Shown in pieces: positions 1 to 11,827 of a stretch of DNA of 64,000 bases (the first letter of the stretch is position 1; each line of letters starts with the position of its first letter). The DNA comes from Paramacrobiotus metropolitanus (lineage: Eukaryota > Tardigrada > Eutardigrada > Parachela > Macrobiotidae): the NCBI RefSeq assembly GCF_019649055.1, contig NW_026570286.1, positions 310,001-374,000 on the forward strand. The letters are read 5' to 3'. The notes below the pieces were generated by a model. The model made no database searches and was not told where the DNA came from. It saw only the letters and a program-made list of their open reading frames with translations. The translations under genes and the position numbers were made by a program.

Positions 1-2912
1 ACCGCCACTCGCTGTTTGCGCGCCCTCCGTCAACCGGCCATTCTCCCTGTGCGACAATGACGATTCAACGCGAGACAATGGAGGACATTAATGGGAATGT
101 AACGGCACTTCATTATGGGCAAATTAGCTGTGGACGATGCGTTGTGATCCCTTCACTTTTCATCAGATCATTTACACAAGGAAGAGTACGCGTACATGCG
201 CGCACAGACGTTGTTGCACAGGGCCATATGCAAGATCGTACGGCATACACACACAGTTGGAAACACAACACAGGGAATCAAACGCGAAGGAAATCGACGT
301 TGGTGTGCGCCCTGGCCATGCGGGAGAATTAATGCCCCTGTATACTGGAAACGGGAACTCTCTGCAGCACTGCTGCGGCACTGTCAGTCTGTGCAGATGG
401 GAGCCGCCACACTCGCAGCAAAACAGGGGAATCGATATTGGCAACACACTGATGAGGAATATTTTTCATGCGTGAGATTTTTCGCGTGCCCATCTGCACA
501 CAACACACACACACTAATACCATACTGACAATCGGCACATACAATATATTCGCCTATACATATCCCGGCTGCATTCCCTGCCACTGCGAGCCGCCGGCTC
601 TCTCCCGTTCCGGCGCGTACAATCATAGCAGTGTACAGTGTACATCCAGCAGTCTGTGCTAGGGATGTACGCACACTCACCACCCATCCCAACACGATCA
701 GCGTTTGACGATGTCGGCCTGTGTGGATGATTAGGTAGTTGAGTGTCAGGATGTGTTTTTCCCCGACACCATGAGCCAATTTTTTTGTTCTTCTGCACAA
801 CTGCACTGACGCTATTTGTTTTTGTCTTATATGGTTTTAATCTTAGGCTGGGCAAGATTGTTATGTGCAGAAAGGTGATCCACTAGAGCGGCTTACCATA
901 TTTTGTCAGACCGCTACAAAAAAATAACTGACGTAATCTACGAGACTACGGCGTCATCGTTTGTTGAAAAATATTATCAAGGAAGATACAAACCATTAAA
1001 ATGCGTTCTAAGCAAAGAAAGCGAAATGTATTATGTAATTGTAAATGTATTAGTATTTACTGAGTTCGGTAGGCTGTGCCGCTGTTGCATTAAAAAATTA
1101 AAGCATTTAAGGGAAGTGGGCCTGTACATGGTACCGAATTCGTGTACATGCACGAAAACTTTCACTTTCGCGCACTCTCAAACACATTTTTGTTTCGGTT
1201 TATGACGTTTTTGCCAGAAGATTTGTACACACGGGCGTGAAAACCGTTTGTGCGCGCAACATTCGGTTCGGGAGTTATGGCTATTACAAAATTCCAAAAT
1301 GTTTAAAAGCGTTCAGGTGTACTAAAAGTCTCATTATGGACCGATCTCCCTCAAATTTTGCACGTAAATGCACATAACCACGAAGAACGTTTTTACGCCG
1401 ATCCACTGTTCTAGCATGTTTTTCAAATTTTAAAATGAATTTCAAAAATTTTAAAATTCATTTTAAAATTTGAAAAAAATCATGGAAGTCTGGATCGGTG
1501 TAAAACGATCTTCATGGACGTGCGCATTTACGTGCAAAATTTGAGAGATCGGTCTATAATGGACTTTAGTACACCTGAACGCATTTAAACTTTTTGAATT
1601 TTTAATAGCCATAACTCGAACAATGTTACGCGAAAAATTTTCGCCGTCAATTAACCGATGAAGTGTGAGTGTCATCTTATACCCATTCTTTTTTGATACC
1701 TGAGAACAAAATGCCCAAAGGAACGCAATTTCGAAAACAATAATAACTGCGAAATGCCAAATGCGTATTGCTTAGTAATGTACAGTAACTACTCATGGCC
1801 AGTAATACATGGATAATTAGTTAATGATTTCTGCAACTTACGATTACTAACCATAAGCCAGTACGTTGGCACATATACACATACAATAGCTTAACAACAT
1901 AACTTTAATTAAAACACAGCGGTACTGACGTAACACTGATAAACTGTTTCTGTGTAAGCAACAAGCCGCTCGCAAGTTAGCCAAGCTCCCTGTACAACAA
2001 CCGGTTTTTGCGTGCCTTTACTTAATTAAAAGTCTGGTAAGTTGTTGTGATTTTATACGGGTTTGTAGTTGTGGCAATCGATGTTTTAGTATTATATACA
2101 CCGCCATTATTGTACTATGCGTGTAATACATAATAGCTCGAAAATAACATGGTCAAAATAGGAAGATTACTTGGGTATTCGAAGCGGAACCGCAGCCCGG
2201 GCGCTTCATTCGATGGGACTAGTGACAATAGTTAAGCAAACATAGCCTGCGTATTGGCCGGCGTGTATGTGTGTATGTCGACGTTGCAGGAACAACGGAG
2301 GGAAAATTGAATGGCAGTTGCGCGCGCCGGCCGAGCGGACCCACATCCACACACAGCGCACTCACAGACTGATCGAATGTAATCCTAGCTGTAACCATCA
2401 AATCAAGGACGTTTACCCCGGCTGCCCCACCCGTTTTTCCCTTTCGCTGTTCCTGTATACTTTGGCATATAGAATCGATAACGCAGCGCCAGCACCCCAT
2501 ACTGAAGTGCCCCGGCCAACAACGTAATATGCGTCATTGGGTGGCCGACGCGATCGGCTGTTGAGCAGCCTTTTGTACGTACAACACGTACCGGCAGGGC
2601 AGACTGCAGCAAAAAGTTGTATGTGGGCAAATATTGGCATGCATCCCGTTTTTGACACCCTCTTCTTCCTATACCAAAACCCCGCGCACACCAATTCCCT
2701 TAATTGCCGCAACCGGAAATGTGGAAAAAATCATTTTAAATAACGATCAATAAGTACAACTTCAGCACAATTGATTATCGGCCGCTTTTAAGCATTTTCC
2801 ATGTGCCGGGTGAAAACCTCTCGGCACACTCACAATCACAAAAATAATATGTCAAATACGACTGCATACAATGCAGTAAAATAAAAGTGTGGTACACATG
2901 GTCGAATCGGAA
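1..2912. other. Gene-free stretch with one inverted repeat
   Basis: I see no convincing coding exon here. Open frames in 57-860 and 2219-2740 overlap each other on both strands, lack splice-site support and resemble no family I know. Both patches are richer in GC and CA/TG repeats than their surroundings and could be promoter or UTR sequence of a gene outside the window. A long inverted repeat (separate entry) fills about 1165-1690. The last bases are the 3' flank of the uridine phosphorylase gene on the minus strand. Confidence 0.5.
1165..1690. repeat. Long imperfect inverted repeat, MITE/foldback-like
   Basis: Two arms of roughly 230-270 bases face each other around an AT-rich centre near 1440-1450. 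Matching blocks include 'gagttatggctatt' (left) against its complement 'aatagccataactcg' (right), the block 'gttcaggtgtacta' against 'agtacacctgaac', and 'cacgtaaatgc' against 'gcatttacgtg'. The arms meet at 'aattttaaaatgaattt'-type palindromic AT sequence. It has no coding capacity. The shape is that of a non-autonomous foldback or MITE element; identical arms elsewhere in the genome would be needed to call it mobile. Confidence 0.6.
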
Positions 2913-5082
2913 TTATTTGCTTTTTAGGTGAATCTTGTGGGCTAGTTTATCTAACTCTTGCTTCATTATTTGTAGGCGACTCAGATCAGATGAAAACGGT
3001 TTTTCCGGGATGTTCTTTTCACGTAGGGTGGTTTTTTTGACCGCATTCGTGTATTTCGGGATTTCCAGTTTGGTCAGTTGCTGGTCAAGCTTTTTGCGGA
3101 GTTCGTAACGAATGTATTCGCCAGCTAATCGCTGCGGACGACTTTCCCATTCTTCTACATCTGTTTACAAAACAACTTTTGAATGATGAAACGCGCTACT
3201 CGAGTAGAATAAAAGATACCGATGCCAATATCAACATAAGATAATTGGATACCAATATCAATATAAAATATTTGATGCCAATATTAATATAAGATAAATT
3301 TCCATTCTTCAACATCTGTTTACAAAACCGCTTTTAAATAACAAATGCACACGCTAGATTAACAGCTACCGATGCCAAGGCCAACATCAATATTAGATAA
3401 TTTTGCCAAATTTTACAGGAAAGTTTAAGGATAAATTGAGTACATTTGCAGATATTAAAATTATAGTTACCCGATGCATTAGGCGCTTCGAATAAGGGCT
3501 CGTCAATCATACCATTCTGGATGACCACCGAAATGCTTGCCGCTGTAAAACTGACAATGATATAAGCGAAATTTAATCAACATGCTATTTGTAGAATCAA
3601 GGCCGCAAATAATTAAGATTTTGCTCTTACCGGAAATATTAACAAAATTAATCATGTAATTCGTAGAATTATTAACATGGTTCAGAATAAGAGTATGCTC
3701 TTACCGGAAAATGGTAACAAAATTAACCAGCATGCTGTTCGAAGAATTATTAACACGATAATTAAAGAGTGCCTTTACCGGAAATGTTAACGAAATGCGT
3801 CAATGCTGCAAAGCTCAGTGATTCCATATCCATATTGCGAATACTGTGCGTTTGTTGGCAGTTTTGGAGGTGCTTAACTTTCTCCAAATGCGAATAATCA
3901 CAGAATGCTCCATCCAGTCGCGCCTGTTCTTCGAAGTAGCCGGATGTGCATAACGTGTTGCCGACAATCACCGGGAAGTGGATGTTCACACTGGACGCAT
4001 GAAACAACAAATCCTGCACCATGTTCTGATCGAGAACTGCCGGTCGGAAGACGGCATGACCCAGAATATGCTGTCAGAAGCTTATTTTGAAAACCCAAGT
4101 AAAAATTATACTATTGTTTCTTAGCAGTTGCCTGTTCGTAAAAGGACTGCATGGATGCGTTGTACACGTGCTGCGTGATGACAGTCGTGCCGGGTCGGAC
4201 TCCCACACCGGTGCTGATACCGATGCGTAGAAAACGGATAGCCTTTTTCGCTTTTCCATAATGCAGCAGCTTAAACAGTTCGTTCAGTAAAATGGACATG
4301 TTGGAATTTCCCACTCCGTGCTAAACAAAAGTTCGGGGACTGTGTAGCGAACAAGAATTCGTCATTTACACGTTCAAACTACTGTTTTCCTTTAAGTACT
4401 ATTTGCTTTTTATTCAACCGTAATACAAATTACAGGAACGCGACAACATTCGACAGCTAATTGCTACCGGCTTTTATAGCACGGACTGTCACTGTTTCAA
4501 AATACTTTTTCCAAAAGCTGTGGTCAGTGTTCGAAATTCACAACTAGCGCTAGAAGCATATTTTTTTAAATCTTCAAATCAACATAACACAATCAACCTT
4601 GCGTATGTACGAGTACTAATTTTCTATTAATCTAATACAAAATAAAAGAGTCTTACACTGGCGATGAGCACCGGTCCAACTTTGTACAACACAAACCGAG
4701 CATGCGCTCCACAAAGGTCAGCCACCCCTAATCCCACCGGGGCACTAATCTTCAGTAGTTCCATGCAATAACCGGCAAACTTATACATCCTGGCTGGTGT
4801 ATCGCCTACGCAGACAAACTGCAGATTTTTACTTGACGTTTCAAGACGGTACCTTGCGCGCGGTGCACCGAAGCATAATTATGCATTTGCGCGGTTTTTA
4901 CAAATTTGAAAAATAACGAAACCGTAGAAGACAAAACACAGAAAGGTACCTGAACATCATGGAAGAGGCTGGGCGACTGTTCAACCGATGCCAGCATATC
5001 CAAGTGGTACAAATATTCCGATTGTCCCGCTTCGCATTGCCGGTGGATGTGCGGGTTGGGCACTTCGAATAGTTCGTCATTC
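2913..5082 (-). CDS. UPP1: Uridine phosphorylase (5' exon not found)
   Basis: Phosphorolysis of uridine to uracil and ribose-1-phosphate in cytosolic pyrimidine salvage. Exons read on the minus strand: 5082-4950, 4818-4657, 4320-4132, 4070-3779, 3542-3471, 3160-2913; the phases join to 365 codons plus a leading base. Family blocks in order: NPHIHR near the start, FVCVGD, the YKVGPVL block, HGVGNSNMSILLNEL, LRIGISTGVGVRPGTTVIT, VVGNT-type 'VIVGNTLCTSGYFEEQARLDG', RNMDMES and the C-terminal RPQRLAGEYI. This is the animal UPP1/UPP2 order. The donor after the 4132 exon appears to be GC rather than GT (CAG|GCAACT), because only that join keeps the reading frame. Introns near 3165-3340 and 3600-3780 hold tandem copies of the splice-site regions. 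The first exon is unclear: an in-frame ATG at about 5159 could start it, but an acceptor at 5083 suggests an upstream exon that I could not find. Confidence 0.9.
3165..3340. repeat. Intronic tandem duplication with copied splice acceptor
   Basis: The block 'ccattcttctacatctgtttacaaaac' at the last acceptor of the uridine phosphorylase gene recurs at about 3302-3328 with one change. The sequence between the copies is made of ~33-base units of the type 'gatgccaatatcaatataagata'. A second acceptor-like site therefore sits inside the intron. Confidence 0.7.
3600..3800. repeat. Three tandem copies of a splice-donor segment
   Basis: The plus-strand segment 'ttaccggaaat..ttaac.aaat' occurs near 3628, 3700 and 3775, about 70-75 bases apart, with shared flanks ('gaagaattattaac'). 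On the coding minus strand each copy contains TTTCCG|GTAA, the donor of the 4070-3779 exon. Only the copy at 3778 keeps the reading frame I assigned. Confidence 0.7.
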
Positions 5083-5660
5083 CTAATAATTATAGCAAAT
5101 GTTTTTATGTCTTTGTGCCACAAGAAAGTCTGAATAATAACATATTGCATTGTTAAAATGGATCGGACGTCTATACAGTAATTCTGCAATTTTATTGTAA
5201 ACTACATGCACATTCTTACAGGCGCTTCTGGCAGCATAATTTAAGGTGTACTCGTAATACCGTATTGGAGTACAGCTAGCTGTAGTTTATCATCATTTTC
5301 TTAATTTACTGTACTTATATTTGGAACTAATTTGATTCTTAATAAAGCGCATGGCCATGATGGCTTCGCGTTATATTGTACAGACTCTTCTATCTCCAGA
5401 TGGTTTTGTTAATTGTCACAAACACTGAAACACAAGTCATGGTAATTTCCTTTTGGTAAACAACTGTATACAGTATAGCGCATAATTAAAGACACACATA
5501 TCTTTATATAAGATACGATAGTCGGACATTTGTATTGTGTAAGCAGTCGTCTAACATTAATATTTCACTTATACACTAATATAATGTTATTATTAATAGA
5601 AGTAGTAAAGCATAGCCGGAGATTAGCATGTACTCAAGTATAGTGGCATGAACTAACTGG
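5083..5660. other. Intergenic region or 5' part of the uridine phosphorylase gene
   Basis: This stretch should contain the missing first exon and promoter of the uridine phosphorylase gene. I could not identify an exon with a good donor. No other feature is visible. Confidence 0.4.
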
Positions 5661-6014
5661 TTACCTGGTGGATTTGGTGGAAATTTCGTTGTCATCCTCG
5701 TTTGTGTGTTCTCGTCGAAGAACGCTGGTCTCATGTTGATTCTGCAGTATTTTTGAGTAAATAACAGCATGCCGCAATGTTGATAAATTGTCTACAGTCT
5801 CTTTCATTTCTCCAGGTAAATTCTGAGTGTACTGGCAATAATCTTCAATCTGCTTGCGAAATTTATCAATGCTCTCGAGCGCATCCACCGCCAGCTGCGC
5901 TAATTCGCTCCAGTCCTCATCCTCATCAACAAATTCAACTTTTTTCGGTCTAACCGGAACCTTATCGCTTTTTTCTTCCTGTCGATTGCCAACACTTTTG
6001 CGCACTTTTAGCAT
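5661..6014 (-). CDS. Small acidic protein of unknown function
   Basis: A 117-codon frame starting at a true ATG. It has a basic N-terminus (VRKSV, VRPKKVEF), then an acidic patch (DEDEDW) and about 70 residues of predicted amphipathic helix (ALESIDKFRKQIEDY, ETVDNLSTLRHAV) with heptad-like spacing, then a hydrophilic tail. The frame ends at TAA just inside a possible donor (AG|GTAACC), so the last residues may come from another exon. I do not recognise the family; small coiled-coil subunits of vesicle or kinetochore complexes look like this, but nothing specific supports that. Coding status is inferred from composition and length. Confidence 0.5.
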   Translation of the reverse strand: MLKVRKSVGNRQEEKSDKVPVRPKKVEFVDEDEDWSELAQLAVDALESIDKFRKQIEDYCQYTQNLPGEMKETVDNLSTLRHAVIYSKILQNQHETSVLRREHTNEDDNEISTKSTR

Positions 6015-8089
6015 TTTCTTACCAAGTTGGGTATTATGTACTCGTAGAAGCAGTTTTCTGCCAAAGTTTAAAATTAGGAGGCAGGACTAAAGTCTTAGGA
6101 AAAGATTTTAGCTACTTTATAATAAGTAAGTACTCCTTACGCTTGTCGTCCGTCATTATCTGTGCTCGTATGAGTACATTGCTGAGCAACATTTTGTTAA
6201 ATACTCGTACATACTTTTTGGTGTAATGTAATATATTAAAATTAATAATTCATTAATAATAGATAGAAGTGATACAGCATTCAGTATGCGGTGTTACAGT
6301 AGATAAAAAAAATAAAATTGCGTCATGTAAAAGTTTATACATGTAGGGACTCGTTTTTAAAACGTTTGTCCATATTGAGTAATTGATTTAGCGCTCGCGA
6401 GCAGGAGCAACGAACAAAAATTGTGACGGCCAAGGTCACATGTACGAACCCGGTGTGGTTTGAGCGCTAAGTGTTGTAATTGTAAACAAACTGTGCGCGT
6501 AGTTTACTCCATCAGTTTGCGATTACCTAAGTCAGTTGCTTGATCATATGGCTTCTGAATTCCTCTAAAATTTCCAAACAGTTTTCCGTCAAATCATCGA
6601 ATAAAACTTTGTTATTATACATACTGGTAGTGAAAATTAGCGGAATGTCACAAAATGCTACCCTTGGTCTAAAGAACGTATCAATTAGTAGATACTGAAA
6701 GAATACAGTCGCTGCACGTGTGCTCGGGAAAAGTACTACTCGTATATAGTACAGAATTAAACTAGAGCTACCACAGTACCCGAGAATTACAGGCAATATA
6801 AAATATGGGCCAACAAGAACTGATGTATTACATGTTACAGTTTGCATTATAACTTACCGCAATTTGTAGTATAGCCGAATTCGGCAATATACTCTGCGGG
6901 TATGCGTATCATGACTCAATTTGCATATATGCATTTCGGTTGCGCCGACAGTGCTCTGGTACAAATTAAAAAACGCCTCCACCTAGTTGTTAAAAATGTA
7001 TCAAAGGTTATTGTTTGTCCATCAAAAACCTATTTGTGAGCATGGCGGAATGATAATGAGAATTTGCTTTATAACCAATAATTTTATACAACACGGCCAC
7101 TTGGCCGCTGCATATCAGGATCGAGAATGGTTTCGAAATATCTTATGCGCTCCCATTGAGCCGGTTTATTAGGCAAATTATGCGATGTATTTATGTGAGC
7201 GGTAGGCTTTAAGAAACGGTCAAGTATTGCGCCAGACGGTACATATTTATTCCGTTATTCCAATTTATCAGGTGTATGATAAATTATTGTCCACTTAATT
7301 GGCCGACTCCATGCACTGACAGTGCACGACAACCTGTTGCTTATTGCCGCATCATTCCCGCGCCTGCGGATGCTGGGACTATTTTTGCTATCCGATCCGC
7401 ACGGTACAACCGGCGACCAGTTCCTACCGTGACAGTTCCACTGGTTCCGTTAAATGATGCTACTGTGTGCGCGGTTTAAAATCCAAGTTCATTAGCAGTT
7501 TGTATACAGTAATAATCTTATACTGTGAATAAAATACAAACGTGATGCGGTGTTTGTCTATTACACACTGGACTGGCTTTGTTACATTTATGGTCAGTCG
7601 CAGGTAACGTTCAGGCAAGTCTTGGGATGTTCGTGATCAAGTGATTATTTTAAGAAATTGCGCAGATGATGGTTGACAATGGGTGATCATGCATGATGCA
7701 GCAGCTGATGATTTTTAGTATGTTGATATCGGACAAAAATCGTCCGGATCTTTTGGGAGATAAATTCATCCAGGTTTCGGACTTCTGTTCGGCTGTGATT
7801 TATGCAAGCACGCATAAGTTATTTTTCTTAGACATATGTACTTGAGCTTATCAAAAACTTTTGGTATAATTTCTTAAGTTGTGTTTATCTTTAAGCGGAA
7901 ACCGTTTATCTTTAAGCGGAAACCGTTTATCTTTAAGCGGAAACCTTTAAGCGGAAACCATAACCATAGTTCACATAACATTACTATGTTGGATGTCGGT
8001 TTGATGTTTCCGGAAGAGCGCGTTTTGTTATAAACTATTCCTTTTAACGTTTTTGTGTAAATGGACCCTGTAAAAATGCCGAAAAGCGC
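6015..8089. other. Intergenic region
   Basis: No convincing exon. A minus-strand frame at 6527-6847 ends in a hydrophilic stretch (DDLTENCLEILEEF) that could be one small exon, without further support. A 21-base tandem repeat lies at 7880-7958. The remainder is presumably the promoter region of the astacin-like gene downstream. Confidence 0.4.
7880..7958. repeat. 21-base tandem repeat, about 3.5 copies
   Basis: Units of GTTTATCTTTAAGCGGAAACC follow one another without gaps, the last one shortened. The array lies about 130-200 bases before the predicted start of the astacin-like gene. Confidence 0.85.
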
Positions 8090-11000
8090 ATGCTGTGGAG
8101 AAGCGTGGCCATTTTTTTACTCGTGCATTTCGTCATTTCGAAAGCGATGGAGTGTATGTGCCGGCAACGTTCAAACAGAAATTCATCCAGAATCAGAACC
8201 ATGCCGGCCTTGTTACCGCAATCGCAGGCATAGCAAGCTTAAGCGATTTACCTGGTGGAAATCGGTTTGCTACCATTATTTAGCAGATGTTGTTATTACC
8301 CGAATTTATTTGTTACTTACGTGCCAATGGTTATTGCTGTCATGGATAATGCCTGTGATGGATGCTGCCGTGTTCACTTCCGATCCGCGCTACCGACTCT
8401 GGCCCAATCCCACCAGGATACCTTACCAAATAGAGATTAACAATATAAGTAAGCCTGATGTGTTATGGCGAACCAAATTAATTAAAGTAAACACCTTCAT
8501 GTATTAACAGCCTACAGCATGTGTAAAAATCTAACAGAATATAAGATCCACACTTCACAAATTGTAATCAACACTGTGTAGTATAGTCTTTCAAAATTTT
8601 ACTCGTTTTCTTTGTAGATTCACAGGACTTCAACTCACTTATGGCTGCCATGGCGCAGATATCTTCGGATACAGCCCAATGCATCCAGTTTATTCCTTAT
8701 GACGCCAATATTGACAGGGGCGCCGATTTTGTACTGTTTCGTAACCGGCTTACCACAGGGTGAGAACTTTACAGAATTATACCGGAATTTTCGAATTCGG
8801 ATATTATTCAGCATGGGCTCATGTTTTACCGTAGATACATACACGGTGCATGTGTTTACCGGTACACAAGTTAATATTAGTCACAACAAACATAATTTTC
8901 TGTGCCCCTGTAATTTTTAAACGCATTAACACATTCTCATAAGCGCATCGAAGTGTTAACGGCGTCATTAATATGCTTGTCATAGAATAATTGATATTTG
9001 CTACACATTTCCTGGATTGGTTACCAACAACGGATTCGGCCAAGTAGCAGTCGTATTTGGCTCCAACAGTTGGCCCGGTAATAATGCAACGGGTGCCAGT
9101 ATTCCCGGGATTGGCAGCGGCACCACGATCGGGCAGCCCAACTTACCAGGCGCTTGTTTAGATAGGTACAGTAAGAAAATCATTACTATGGACAAATACT
9201 ATAGAAAATCATTACTATCATTACTATAGCAAATCGCTATCATTACTATCAGTATTATTAAAACTCATATAAATACTACTGTGTAGAGAAATTCAACCCA
9301 AAGTAACAGTAATGTAACGCGAGTTCCATTGAGGCCCGGCAAATAATCCGTTCCATTTATTTAGCCAGCGTGACACGATGCGCGTACTGATGAATATTCT
9401 GGGTATTCGTAACGAGCACAACCGCAACGATCGCAGCTCGTACCTGGCCTTTCAGTCCGCCGATCCCAATACACTGGTAACGTCCACTCTACAAAAGTAC
9501 AACATCTTTACGCCGTACGCCAATAATTCCGTGGCCACAATCGCCAGCACCTTCGATTATAATTCGGTGACCTTAGTCACCGGACAGCAGTATGCTGCAT
9601 CGCCCAATGCACCGGTCTTTGTTCCGCTGGGAACGAATATCATTGGGCAGCTGCCCCGGCTCAGCCGCACCGATTGCTTGCTGATGAATTTACTGTACAG
9701 CTGCAGTTCGCCATGCCCAGACCGTAAGCAATCTTCCTTGAACCTTACACTGAAGTGGGTTATTTTATTTAATCAAAATTTCTTCGCAGCATATACGTCT
9801 TCCGGCACGGTAATTTTTGGAACTCCTCGGACCTTTCTTAAACATGTATACTGTCCGCCGTTGACAGCGTCCAGCTTTCTGACAACTCCACTGGTGATTG
9901 GCGATGTAACTGTAAGTAAAGGAAATCGGATATTGCCTGGATTAAATAAATTACGTTTGCTTTTATTTTGGTCAAGAACTTTGTACAATTTTATACATGC
10001 AGATAACCAATGCCCCGGGTGTGGCATTTCGCTACACAATAAGTCCTCAAGCGGGTTACCTATCCGTGATCAGTACGACGAAGTCATTTCCGGGCCGCCC
10101 AGATTTGCCGGCTGGACGGATTGTGCTCACACAGATCCCCAGCAAAGGTTTTGTCAATGGACAATTTACCGTGACCGCTATTTCGACCAGCGGGGGCTTG
10201 CAAGGCACCACTACCGTCACGTTGACGGTCAACTGTGTGCCGAATTTTGTTTCGTCCTATGGAGGAAGACCCACGTAACTACCAGATGCACTCGTCTTGA
10301 TCAGCAGTCTTTGGATACAAGACAAATTTAATTTTTCTGTAGATTCACACAGCCGTCAAACATTGGACAACCCACCACATTCGCCACGCCCAACCAGCCA
10401 CCGGACGTATTTTCCATTACTATTGGTTAGTAAAAATTATTGCATTAAGTTATTTGCTGGAAGCCGCGCGTGGTTGTCGAAAATAATTTAATAATGGTTA
10501 AAATTTAAAATAGGTATTTAGACAACAATGCAAAACAATATTTAAAAAACAGTGGACAATGTAGCTTATTTTCTTTTCTACAGCCGTATTCCATCGCTAA
10601 GTTATGGTCATGGGTTTTATTTTGATGTATTTATATAAATTTATATGTACATATATTAATTTACACTTGAAGTAATTAATTTCGTCAATATATTAGGTTC
10701 CAATGAATCTCCGGGTATATATGTCAACTGTTACAACGAAGACCTTCCAAGTAACGCCGCAGTTTATCTTCCCAGCTGTGTTGGCTTCGTACAGGTACAA
10801 AGCCACTACAAACCCTTCCTTCTTAAAAAATCGCTTAGGTTGTAATACCGTTGTATCACAGGTTCCCTAATAAAAGCAGATTACCATTATACACTATCCC
10901 GTATGTACGGCAACGCACATTTTCGTCTTGTAACAAACAATTTTTCTATACTGTGGTAGGCAGCCGATCCAGAAGGCGGACGAGTGTCATACTATGTGAC

Positions 11001-11464
11001 GTCACCCTTCCCTGATGCCAACTTTAACCGCGATTATTCCGTAACACAGGACGGCGTCATTTGTTTCGGCGACAACAACGGTCTTCTTCCCGGAAATCCT
11101 CCCGATATTTTCCCCTACGCAAGCCCCATTACGAGGACCGAGGACATCTACGTTGCGGCTGTTGACCCCATCGGTGGAATAAGTGTTATTCACTACAGGA
11201 TATTTATTCAGGTACTGGACGGTTTTTACTGTATTTTCGCATTTTTACGTACATAATTAGACTACTGTCCGTAATGATTAAACTTTCTTAGCATTCATTC
11301 ATTCTTTTTTATCAAAACTTGTACAAGCAATGCCATTCACACTAGACTTCAAAATATTATTTCGTATGTACATATTGCCGTTAACAAGGTCAACGGTGCT
11401 AATTTCTGTGCGTAAAATAAAAATTCAGTTTCCTCTTTTTTTGCAGTGCGCTCCTATTGGTTAG
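8090..11464 (+). CDS. Secreted astacin-fold protein without active site (pseudoprotease)
   Basis: Exons placed at 8090-8153, 8287-8448, 8618-8759, 8986-9165, 9365-9723, 9790-9911, 10003-10274, 10343-10425, 10697-10794, 10960-11211 and 11447-11464; they sum to 1752 bases, 583 residues. Exon 1 encodes a typical signal peptide (MLWRSVAIFLLVHF). The astacin (M12A) domain is recognisable from end to end: LWPNPTRIPYQI at its start, DFNSLMAAMAQIS, CIQFIPY, CYTFPG, the EHNRNDR block, the TPY..NSV turn and the closing LYSC cysteine. The zinc signature HExxHxxGxxH reads RVLMNILGIRN, so all three histidines and the catalytic glutamate are gone, and the Met-turn SVMHY reads SVATI. The disulfide cysteines are kept. 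After the domain come about 270 residues rich in Thr, Val and Gly with cadherin-like strands (FTVTAIST, TVTLTV, DIYVAAVDP), ending CAPIG. The join of exons 1 and 2 is the weakest: exon 2 opens with a second hydrophobic run, and a different frame is open upstream. Likely an extracellular binding or structural protein. Confidence 0.8.
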
Positions 11465-11827
11465 TCCAGCGGATGCACGGATCAAGAAACAACACTCTAC
11501 CAAAATCTTAAGCCACCTGAAAATTTCTGTAACTAGTAACGTACCTAGCTAATTTCTTCAGTGAACCCGCTCCAATAAGCAAATCGGTTTTGTTTTTGTA
11601 TCAAAGTGGAAAACGCCATTGCGTACAGCATTTTATAAACCATTTTTAATGTACCCAGCGCCCATACCTCAGTAATTCGCCTATTCCACTTATACAGAGT
11701 ACATCGGTATGCAAGAAAAAAATTTACGCTGACTAGATTGTTTACTCAAACACCGTACAGTTAAACTAGCAAATATCGATGCACAACGTTAAGCAGCGCA
11801 GTACATTATGCAACGACGCGATGACCT
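11465..11827. other. Convergent intergenic region
   Basis: Lies between the 3' ends of the astacin-like gene (+) and troponin T (-). I see nothing in it beyond AT-rich 3' flank. Confidence 0.5.

Noticed and set aside
384-806. Overlapping long frames on both strands near the window start
   Set aside because: Frames overlap in nearly all registers, which reflects few stop codons in a GC-richer patch, and none shows a family motif.
6527-6847. Minus-strand frame ending in a Glu/Leu-rich helix
   Set aside because: Most of the frame is hydrophobic without pattern; only the last ~28 residues behind a possible acceptor look like an exon, and no partner exon was found.
7880-7958. CRISPR-like array
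   Set aside because: The 21-base units are directly adjacent with no spacers, and the genome is animal.
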